A stretch of DNA of 25,872 bases, from NCBI GenBank assembly GCA_001986395.2, contig MQVO02000127.1:1-25872 (forward strand). Direction: 5' to 3'. Source of the DNA: Irpex lacteus (lineage: Eukaryota; Basidiomycota; Agaricomycetes; Polyporales; Irpicaceae). Within the stretch, counting starts at the first letter, position 1. The number at the start of each line of letters is the position of its first letter. The notes beneath the pieces are model-generated. The model was not told where the DNA came from. It searched no databases and saw only the letters and a list, made by a program, of their open reading frames with translations. This document shows, in pieces, positions 15,162 through 22,469 of this stretch. The translations under genes and the position numbers were made by a program.

Positions 15162-15237
15162 ATTATCCTTAACCGTAAGAATCTACTTATGCTTCTTATT
15201 AGCATTGAACTTATGCTTCTAGCTGTCGAGTTGAAAT
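15162..15237 (+). pseudogene. nad4L: Second nad4L-like fragment
   Basis: The frame IILNRKNLLMLLISIELMLLAVE matches the nad4L core (FVLNRKNIILMIIAIEIMLLAV in the intact copy at 24449-24721). It lacks the N-terminal helix, and downstream similarity fades (LKLHLFHLVN). CTT/CTA/CGT codons put it in the GC-richer set. It therefore duplicates a gene that is whole elsewhere in the window. Confidence 0.72.
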
Positions 15238-15282
15238 TACACCTATTCCATTTAGTGAACATTCCTGCAATGCCTACCACAA

Positions 15283-15870
15283 ATGTGTACATTCACTATT
15301 GATAGAGCAGCTCCAGTAATTAGTAGTACACTAAACCGAAACACTAGCGTTATCACTATTTCAATTATTAATATTGATGCGCTATACGACTATCTAATGC
15401 CTTTTTTCCTTTCTATGCCATTCCAAACTCGAAAGGGTGTTGATTTCTCTCTATGGTGTCTAGCTCTGTATATGTACAAGTGGGGTTATGCTTATCTAAT
15501 TCAAGGTCGTAAGCTCCTTGTACTAATTAGTAAGTATATCAACTCAGGACGTTATACCAACAGTAATGTTACTGGAATTGCACCAGAATCAGACACTATT
15601 TCAGAGGTACTGAATTATGAAGTGCCTGTGGAACGTACTCCTGAAATGAATCAACTCGAATACGCAAAGGCTATTGCTCGAACTGTTACATCACGTTCTA
15701 TTTATATTTATGATAATGGTGTACTAGTTAACACTACTCCATATACCAACTATGGAGACGCTCAAGAGGCTATTGGCCTATCTCGTACTTCTCGTGCTGT
15801 TTCTCGTAACATTGACACAGGGAAGGCTTACCTAGGCCGATACAGCTTCTATTCTACACTGCAAAACTAA
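15283..15870 (+). pseudogene. LAGLIDADG homing endonuclease, C-terminal part, with NUMOD1-like tail
   Basis: The 195-residue frame carries FQTRKGVDFSLWCLALYMYK then WGYAYLIQGRKLLVLISKYI, the standard C-terminal block of LAGLIDADG intron endonucleases. From about residue 139 it has SRSIYIYDNGVLVNTTPYTN then GDAQEAIGLSRTSRAVSRNI and DTGKAYLGRYSF, a NUMOD1-type helix-turn-helix module. No LAGLIDADG motif is visible, so the N-terminal catalytic half is missing or upstream in another place. CGT/CTA codons match cob and cox3. It ends 21 bases before a cob exon, too close for a normal intron 3' core, so the junction looks rearranged. A partial protein without its catalytic motif is unlikely to cut DNA. 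Confidence 0.78.
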
Positions 15871-15891
15871 CGAGTTATTATAACACCTGCG

Positions 15892-16084
15892 ATTATGCGA
15901 GACGTAAACTACGGATGGTTGATTCGATACATCCACGCTAATGTAGCTTCATTCTTCTTCATCTTTGTATACCTACACATCGCTCGAGGTCTATACTACG
16001 GATCATACAAGGCTCCACGGATTCTACCATGGTCTATTGGTGTAATCATCCTTGTTCTTATGATGGCTATTGCTTTCCTTGGAT
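15892..16084 (+). CDS. cob: Apocytochrome b, internal exon
   Basis: Encodes [20 protein letters not shown] then [20 protein letters not shown] and [16 protein letters not shown], a central block of cytochrome b. It includes the first histidine region (R-x-x-H-A-N) and the Gly-rich YYGSYK loop. The exon starts after a G (CCTGCG|ATTATG) and ends at T (CTTGGAT), as group I introns demand. Its phases fit CAT|ATT upstream and T|AT(Tyr) downstream. The expected 5' neighbour (residues 27-80) and everything after G-Y-V-L-P are absent nearby, and exon 1 is on the other strand at 12212-12290. Either the mRNA is assembled in trans or this is a displaced piece of a dead copy. Confidence 0.85.
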
Positions 16085-16768
16085 AAACATAATGTCCATA
16101 TATTCCGGGAATATTTCGTAGAGATCAAAAGAGATTATACGAAACCTATATCTGTCCCTGCTTCCTTTTTTTTTGTCCTCCCCCTCCTTTTTAATAAAAA
16201 AAAGATTAATAAAAATATATTTTTATATGCTCTTCCTACAAATATAAATAAAATTATCTCAGGAGATAGGCAGTAACATTCTATGGTAAATGTTAAGAAT
16301 ATCTGTGGTATTTTACACAGTTCAATGTCTATTGTTATGGAATCTTCAGAGACTGGTTACGCTATAATCTAATTTAAATTTAAGTTAATGGTCAGCCTCT
16401 TCAGTTGAAAGAGATAGTTATACTCCCCTTTACCCTTCCCTTTATCCTTTTTTTATATATAAAATAAAACAAATTATTTCTTTTTATTATTCTTATATCT
16501 CCTCTATAAATAAATTTAATTTATCTCTTTTGTACCAACTCATTTGAATTTATTATGCAATACTAATCCCTGATTTCTAGTTTCCGATTATTGGTTAGAG
16601 TATCAATTGTTTACATGTCAGGTCCTCTCCCCTAAATAATTTATCTTACTTTTTATTTAAAATAAAATTAAAAGAAAAGAAAAATGGTATTAATTTTAAA
16701 TAGTTCTCCCAAAAAAACTTTTATTTAATTTATTTTATATTAATCTTTTACTAATTCCATACGCTTAA
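16085..16768. other. Possible cob intron start and AT-rich spacer
   Basis: Directly after the cob exon an intron should begin (AAACATAATGTCC). The ATTCCGGGAAT hairpin at 16099-16109 and a CTTCAGAGACTGG stretch at 16347-16359 are reminiscent of group I core pieces, but I could not find matching partners. No coding frame is recognised. A CTCCTTTTTAATAAAAAAAAG hairpin lies at 16182-16205. Confidence 0.35.
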
Positions 16769-16815
16769 CCCAAAAAACTAGGAATTAGAAATAATTCTAA
16801 CTAGTTTTTTTGGGG
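16769..16815. repeat. Palindromic element next to the atp6 fragment (47 bases)
   Basis: CCCAAAAAACTAGGAATTAG, AAATAATTCTAACTAGTTTT and TTTGGGG. Matches the nad4-borne copy almost exactly. The atp6 remnant begins immediately at its right end. Confidence 0.87.
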
Positions 16816-16817
16816 AT

Positions 16818-16920
16818 TTGTTGGACTAGTTGGTCTAGAACTAGCAGTAAGTTTAACTCAAGCTTAGTATTCTGTGTGCTAACATAAAGCTACCTAAAGG
16901 ATGCTATTGAACTTAACTAA
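16818..16920 (+). pseudogene. atp6: atp6 3' fragment
   Basis: ATP synthase subunit a (Fo sector). The frame reads VGLVGLELAVSLTQA; after one missing base (TA for TAT at about 16865) it continues VFCVLT, a TAA, then SYLKDAIELN and a stop. This is the end of atp6 (family: LELAVAxIQAYVFxxLTxxYLKDAIxLH). The rest of the gene is not upstream; the palindromic element is. With a frameshift and an internal stop it is not functional. GTT/CTA codons match the GC-richer set. Confidence 0.78.
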
Positions 16921-17114
16921 ATAAAGAATAAAATTATTCTTTGTGGGGAGCCAAAATAAAAATAAAGAGAAGAGTTTAGTTAGAGGATATAAATTAATCA
17001 AGAGTAGAACATATTACATTACATTAGCCACATTTACCAGTTAGAGTCTGTTTGCCAGTCCCACCCCAAAAAAAGTAGCAAAAACTAAAAATAAATTAAA
17101 TTTGGGGGGAAGGG

Positions 17115-17366
17115 TTAAACAAAGCAGAAAAAGATTTATTATTAAATAATATTAAAAAGGCTGTTAATTAAACTGTTTCTGTATGGGTATACAAAAGTGT
17201 TAACAATAAATTTATATTGCTAAATGATAATAAACCTACTTTTAGTTCTAAATTAGAAGCAACTAAAGAATTAAAAATGAGTGCTAAAACAATTAGCAGG
17301 TATTTAGATACTCATAAAGAGTATAAAGGATTATATTTTTATAGTGTTGCTTTAGAGATTAATTAA
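17115..17366 (+). pseudogene. Homing endonuclease tail with NUMOD1 module
   Basis: LNKAEKDLLLNNIKKAVN, a TAA, then TVSVWVYKSVNNKFILLNDN, KPTFSSKLEATKELKMSAKT and ISRYLDTHKEYKGLYFYS. The VWVYxxxN...F-S-K-x-A...S-x-K-T-I-x-x-Y-L-D-T pattern is NUMOD1, found at the C-terminus of GIY-YIG and HNH intron endonucleases. The nuclease domain is not present. It is followed at once by what looks like the 3' core of its group I intron. Confidence 0.7.
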
Positions 17367-17610
17367 AAGGTAAGATTTAGGGTAAGGTGTGAGAAACTTT
17401 ACTTGGCCTCTAGCAAAAGGAAACCTATTGCTAAAAACTATCAAATTGTCGGGAACACCTTAAAGCTATTTTAACTAAATGTGTTAGGTAACTAATTCAT
17501 GGCTCAGGTAATGACTCGAGGTATGGTAAAATCGAAATAGAGGCACGTAAGGAAATAGATGAAGGTGGTGAAGGTGGGGAAGGTGGGGACCAAGGTTCCA
17601 CTATCGTTCC
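17367..17610 (+). ncRNA. Group I intron 3' core remnant
   Basis: AATTGTCGGGAACACCTTAA and AGCTATTTTAACTAAATGTG, then GGTAACTAATTCATGG, CAGGTAATGACTCGAGG and TATGGTAAAATCGAAATAGA. Their order resembles the P/Q/R/S region of fungal mitochondrial group I introns that carry endonucleases ending in NUMOD1. A GGTGGTGAAGGTGGGGAAGG purine-rich repeat follows. No exon is recognised downstream. Confidence 0.55.
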
Positions 17611-18104
17611 ACAAAGGTTACTAACCAAAAGAAATTAATTATAATTAAAGAAGAAAGAATAGAGTGTCTGAATTGGATATACTCTATGAGCTTACCAGGC
17701 TCTTATGCTTTCCATTACATTAACTCGCATCAGGGGATTTAGGAAATATTAAAATAATATAAAATTGAAATCTTAAAAGAAGCACTATTATTAATTGAGA
17801 TACAAAATAATAAAATAATTATTTTAGTGTAGTATATTAACATTCATAAATATTGTATCTTATTTATAAAACACTTAATTATCAGGACCTGAGAAAAAAA
17901 TAAAACGTATGTATATTATTTCTTAAGTGGATTGTTAAATGATAATTAACTATTTTTAAGTATATACCTTTTTATTAAAAAAAGGAAAGAAGCTAAGTAT
18001 AAAAATTTTAATTATCTAAGTACATTAATACTATCTTTATTTATGTATAAAAATAAAAATTTTATATATAGATTTTTAGTAGTATATTTAATTTCATAAA
18101 TATT
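17611..18104. other. AT-rich spacer upstream of rps3
   Basis: No gene. TTTTAGT(G)TAGTATATTAA...TTCATAAATATT at 17822-17856 is repeated in altered form at 18072-18102, just before the rps3 start, so the rps3 leader appears duplicated. A CCTTTTTATTAAAAAAAGG hairpin lies at 17968-17986. Confidence 0.5.
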
Positions 18105-19121
18105 ATGCAAAAATTAAATAAAATCCAAAAATTAAACTTAGAATTAAAAAACTATGTTCATAGAATAAAAGCACAAGCAAATTTATTAAACAATAAAGAT
18201 GAAAGTGCAAATTTTATTTCTAATAGCCAAGGCAATATTAAACAAAATAAAAATTTACTAAATAATAATTCTACTCAGCCTTTATCCAGTGCTCTGCCCT
18301 CTAAAGAGGAAAATATGATAGAGGATAAAGGACAAAAAAAACCTAAATCTACTAACAGATTAAATTTAAACAGTAAAGGTAGAATAAATTCTTTCAAAAA
18401 ACCAATGTATCTAATCAGTAAAAAAATACATAGACACATTAGATCTTTAGTTAAATTTAATACTGATTTAGCTCACAATAGTACTATTTCTTATAATTTT
18501 TATAATAATAATAAAAAATTTAATATTAACTCTATCTTAAGTAATTCTTTTTTAAACTTAGGTAATATTATTAGTAAACCTGTGATATTCTTTAGCCCCA
18601 ATAAAATTACTATTAATTTATTTTACTATGTTTTACAATCAGAAAAAAGTTATAATTTAATAAGTGAATCTGAAAATTTAGAGTACTTATGTTCATTTTT
18701 AAGTAATAAATTTAAAAAAGAGGTTAAGATTGAATTAATTAGATTACACCATCCTGCATTAGAAAGTCAAATCTTAGCTAATACTATTGGTTTTATCTCT
18801 AATAATAAAAAAGTAAGATTTAGATCTATTATAACTAGTCTTTACAATAACACTCAAATAATTAAATTAAATGATTCTCCCAAAGGTATAGAAGAATCTA
18901 ATTTAAATTATTGTAGACCTACTGCGCTTATTGGTATTAAAGTAAGATTAGGTGGTCGTATACTTAGTCAAAAAATAGTACCTAGATTTACTACATTTAA
19001 TAAACAAAAAGGAGCTTTTGCTAGAATTAAATCAGATTTTACAACTCAATCTAGATTTACAAACAAAAGTAGAAGAGGTGCATTTAGTTATACAGTAACA
19101 ATAGCACATAAATCATTTTAA
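18105..19121 (+). CDS. rps3: Mitochondrial ribosomal protein S3
   Basis: Small-subunit ribosomal protein uS3 of the mitochondrial ribosome, 338 residues, Lys/Asn-rich as usual for AT-rich fungal mtDNA. The N-terminal half is low-complexity (KEENMIEDKGQKKPKSTNR). The conserved C-terminal domain is clear: residues near 275-338 read LIGIKVRLGGRILSQKIVPR, a basic linker, and SRRGAFSYTVTIAHKSF, matching the G-I-x-x-x-L-G-G-R and G-x-x-x-x-T-V-x-x-G-H family pattern. ATG at 18105 follows a purine-poor AT leader; no nearer ATG gives a better start. The frame is whole. It is on the plus strand, without a partner gene beside it. Confidence 0.93.
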   Translation: MQKLNKIQKLNLELKNYVHRIKAQANLLNNKDESANFISNSQGNIKQNKNLLNNNSTQPLSSALPSKEENMIEDKGQKKPKSTNRLNLNSKGRINSFKKPMYLISKKIHRHIRSLVKFNTDLAHNSTISYNFYNNNKKFNINSILSNSFLNLGNIISKPVIFFSPNKITINLFYYVLQSEKSYNLISESENLEYLCSFLSNKFKKEVKIELIRLHHPALESQILANTIGFISNNKKVRFRSIITSLYNNTQIIKLNDSPKGIEESNLNYCRPTALIGIKVRLGGRILSQKIVPRFTTFNKQKGAFARIKSDFTTQSRFTNKSRRGAFSYTVTIAHKSF

Positions 19122-19216
19122 ATTATTTTTAAGTAAACCCCATTTGAATTAAATTTGGGTCTCATGTTTATCATATAATATCAAGTATAAATATTTTAAC
19201 TTCTTTCAAGAGTGAT

Positions 19217-21428
19217 ATGATTAATATTTTATCTGGTTTAGATAAATCGTTTACATATAAAATTGATTACGGGTTGTATTATCATTGTAATGAGGTTGAT
19301 GAGAGTTTAAATTTAAACGGTAATATTCCTAGTTATGATTATATGACCTCTAGCAATGAATATCGTGATGGGATTGTGCAGCATTTTTAGGGCTTGCTTG
19401 ATTAGAGAACAGTTTTAAATATAAAGGATATTTAAATGTGCATTCTGAAATATTTACTCCGGTCTCTTTTTCGAAGAAAGCTGATCTGGTTGATTATGCT
19501 AAAAATATACGTGTTATTTTAGATGATTGTGTTAGAAGTTGTAATGAGGGGCATGATAGAGAGGGTTTTTTTGAGTTTAAAAGATCAACTTTAGTTACTA
19601 TCAATGTTATTTCTGATTCTCAACGTGATGCGTCTAGTAATACCGTGAATAATGTTTATAATATGGGTGGTTGTGAAGCTAAAAGTGATTTATGTTGTAT
19701 CACTTCTATAAAAGAAGGTGTGTTGGATGATAGATCTCGTATTGTTACGTCTATCAGAGTAGGTATGCGTGTGCGTAGCCTGCTTTCATCTTCTTCATAT
19801 TCTTGTTCTAAATTTAAGACAGGGTTATCAGAATCGCGGGAGGTTTTTACCCCTTTTTATAATCTTACGCCTATCCGTTTTTATCACTGTAATGCTGATA
19901 TGATCTCGTTAAGTAAACATAATGTTGATTTGGACCATCTTTATAGTTGTATGAATAGTATTGATTATCGGGTTGATAGTGTTAGTGTGGATAACTTTGT
20001 AAATATGTTAAAATTATATTTACAGGAAAAAACTCGGTTATCGAGTGGGGATGTTGAGAAAGTTTGTGTTGCTTTTAGTGGTTTGTTTAAGTATATAAAG
20101 CTTTATAATGATTGTATTCTTATTTATAACGAACATTTTAATATATCTGCTTTAGACGAAGAGGTTCGAGAGCGTGTTATTAGGCAATACAGGGAGATTA
20201 TAAACTGTCTGAAGTTTATAGGTTTTAATGAACCGTCTCTCATCTTGCATAGTTTATTATCTTGTGGTTCTAAGGTTGATTAATTTGATATTGTAGGAAG
20301 ATCTATTGGTATAAAAGAATTAATCAGTCGAGGTGAGGTTTGTGGTATCTCGTCATCTAAGATCTTGATTGGGTGTGATGTTAAGTTGAATGAAGTTTTC
20401 GTCGAGTTTATTGGTATAGGTTTAATCTGTATGAAACTGCGTTCTTCTGGCCTATTTCTGGTTGTTGGTATTGATAAGCGGTTTAGGGCATTTAAAGAGA
20501 AATATGTAGACTTTTTATTATCTGATTCTCACAACTGAGTTAATAGGGAGAAATCTCCTAGACCAAGCCCAAATACATATGCTAAGGAGGAATTCATCTA
20601 TCTTAAATCATTAGTGTTGAATTTCGACTTTGTGGATCTGTTTTATGGGTATCTCTATGATATTCTGGATGTATTCGAGAGGTGTTACGGTTTATTTTCG
20701 AAAGTATCATTGGATGATATACATAGTATTCGAATAGATAGTGGGGACTCCTATCTATCTTGTAAGCCATCTTCAGTCTTTCATATTTATAATGAAAGAC
20801 GGCTTGACTGATACATGAATTACTGTTCTAGCTTTTATCATCTAGGGGTGAGGAGATATATTATCGTACTCATTCTGAAATTTTCGCCAATAATAAGATC
20901 CTCCTGTGTTTAAACGATGTTTTAGACTCAACTCATCTAACTCTATATGAAAAACAGTTTTGCTGTGAAGTTTTTTTAATATATTTCGAGAGTAATTATG
21001 TTCAATGGTTAGTACATGAAACGGGTATTTTGAGGGGTGATTTAAAAGATTATAAGGTTAGTACATCCTTATTGGTTAGTTCGTATCATCGATATAATAA
21101 GAGGTTGAACGCTTTATTGCACCACCCTAAGAACAATATCGGTGGAATATTAGAGATAGTGTCTGAGCGTCATGGTGTAGATAGTTTATCGAGAAAACAG
21201 TTGTCTTTGTTGATCCTTAATCTTTTCAAAGTAGAAGATTTAAGAGGGTGAGTTTATAGCTATATAACAGGGCGGATTAGTAAAGAGGTGTCTGTTAATG
21301 AAACATCCTTGGTCACAGGTTTAGCGAATAGGTTGGTAGATTTATTAAAAAAGATTAATAGCTTTATAAAGTTTAAAAACAATTATAAAAACGAAGATTC
21401 TAAAAAATCTGAATATAATTATATTTAG
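19217..21428 (+). pseudogene. Long decayed ORF of unknown function (code 4)
   Basis: Piece 1 (19217-19390) starts MINILSGLDKSFTYKIDYGL and stops at TAG. Piece 2 opens before 19438 (HSEIFTPVSFSKKADLVDYA) and runs 281 residues to TAA at 20281. The same frame then continues FDIVGRSIGIKELISRGEVC and, with TGA as Trp at about 20536 and 20811, on to RRLDWYMNYC. One frame change near 20835 leads to LLSSRGEEIYYRTHSEIFAN and, through a third TGA, to DLRGWVYSYITGRISKEV and SEYNYI-TAG at 21428. The pieces suggest one protein of about 730 residues. T- and G-rich coding sense, with many Cys and Ser, differs from both other gene sets. I see no polymerase, nuclease or membrane motif. With the rpo-like piece behind it, a plasmid origin is possible but unproven. 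Confidence 0.55.
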
Positions 21429-21432
21429 TTGA

Positions 21433-21690
21433 CATTATTGAAATTGTAGGTGTAACTTATGTTTTAACTATATTACTAGGTAGATATATAAAAATATTAT
21501 CAAATACAAAATATAACTTTTCATCAGAAAGAAATTTAGTTTTAGACATAGCTCTTGATCTAAGTAAAGATTTAATTCGTGAGTACTTATACTCATCATA
21601 TAAAAATCATGTAGAAGATCTAATTAATAAAGGTGTAATAAGTAACTTAAAAAAATATTCCTATACCGATTGAAAGAATGATTTTCTTTA
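21433..21690 (+). pseudogene. rpo: N-terminal fragment resembling plasmid-type RNA polymerase
   Basis: Frame: DIIEIVGVTYVLTILLGRYI then KILSNTKYNFSSERNLVLDI and ALDLSKDLIREYLYSSYKNH, ending DWKNDFL with TGA as Trp. The pattern (a G-x-T helix, then S-E-x-N-x-x-L-D-I-x-x-x-L-x-K-D-L-I) is like the N-terminal region of single-subunit RNA polymerases of linear mitochondrial plasmids. The catalytic palm and fingers are absent. It starts four bases after the preceding remnant's stop, without an ATG. Identification is tentative. Confidence 0.42.
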
Positions 21691-21894
21691 AAGAATTAGG
21701 GAGGGAGGGAACTAAATAAATTAAATTTATAATATTAAAATTAAAACTTAAATAAAATAAATTAATTTATTATAAAATATTTAATTAAAGATACTCTACT
21801 TATTTAATCTTATATTTTTTATTTAGTACTCTTCTCCAAGGACTGTTGATTGAACGAGAGTGAGGGAGTGTAGCTTTAGTTAATTCTTTTGTTT

Positions 21895-21918
21895 AACTCA
21901 AGTGAAAGGGGGAAGATT
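21895..21918 (+). repeat. 24-base repeat, copy 2
   Basis: Identical to 12910-12933. Confidence 0.8.
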
Positions 21919-22045
21919 GTAACTTAAGTTATTCTTTTTAACTTTATTTGAGGCTGTAGAAGCTTTAGCACCTGCTGTGTAATTAAATATTCCAGCATAC
22001 AATTATATTCTAAGTGGCAACCCTAAATTAAAATATAAAATAAAA

Positions 22046-22070
22046 TAATTCTAACTAGTTTTTTGGGATG
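22046..22070. repeat. Half palindromic element
   Basis: Right half of the family (AATTCTAACTAGTTTTTTGGG); the left CCCC half is absent. Confidence 0.7.
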
Positions 22071-22175
22071 GCTTTTAATTGAATAATTTCCTCAAAAGTT
22101 TTTTCATTGAGAGTTGTTCTATTAATCTTATAGATTGCTACTTTTTCTCAACCCCTTTTTTCCTTTATTTTTATT

Positions 22176-22469
22176 TTGGCCTTAGGTAAGATAGGTCCGA
22201 AGCATAATCCTCTGGATCCTCGTGAAATATATTATAACTATAAACAAGAGTTAATTAAATTAAGCGATGCCAATGCAAGAAAACAGCAGCTACAAAAAGC
22301 ATTGGAAGAGATGGGTAATGTAAATATTAATGAGTACAACCTTTCAATAACAGAGCAGGCAGAAATTAAAAAATGGGAGAACTATTTAAAATTATTTTTG
22401 GAGAGGGGAGATTATTTAAATTCATATGGGGTTCTTCAAATAATAATACAAATAAAGCAGCTAAGATAA
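22176..22469 (+). CDS. Small ORF of unknown function, converging on nad5
   Basis: 97-residue frame opened by TTG; an ATG is not available at the front. The first 70 residues (GPKHNPLDPREIYYNYKQEL, then DANARKQQLQKALEEMGNVN and SITEQAEIKKWENYLKLF) are charged, with a likely helix or coiled coil, and look like real protein. The last 30 overlap the 3' end of nad5 on the other strand and look like antisense shadow. The original gene was probably longer and was cut where it now meets nad5. It may belong to the plasmid-like genes. Function unknown. Confidence 0.4.
   Translation: MALGKIGPKHNPLDPREIYYNYKQELIKLSDANARKQQLQKALEEMGNVNINEYNLSITEQAEIKKWENYLKLFLERGDYLNSYGVLQIIIQIKQLR

Larger units (their letters stand above)
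21691..22175. other. AT-rich spacer with repeat copies
   Basis: Holds the second 24-base repeat (21895-21918) and a half palindromic element, AATAATTCTAACTAGTTTTTTGGGA (22046-22070). No gene is recognised. Confidence 0.5.

Noticed and set aside
16070..16276. 68-residue ORF overlapping the cob exon end
   Set aside because: Out of frame with cob, rich in Lys/Asn from AT bias, and passes through a poly-T hairpin.
9078..20283. TAA as a reassigned sense codon
   Set aside because: TAA appears in place of different residues (Glu in nad1, variable sites elsewhere) and mostly in otherwise broken copies; intact genes use it as a stop.
19217..21428. Mitovirus-like RNA polymerase
   Set aside because: TGA as Trp and decay would fit an integrated copy, but I see no GDD or other polymerase motif in any frame I joined.
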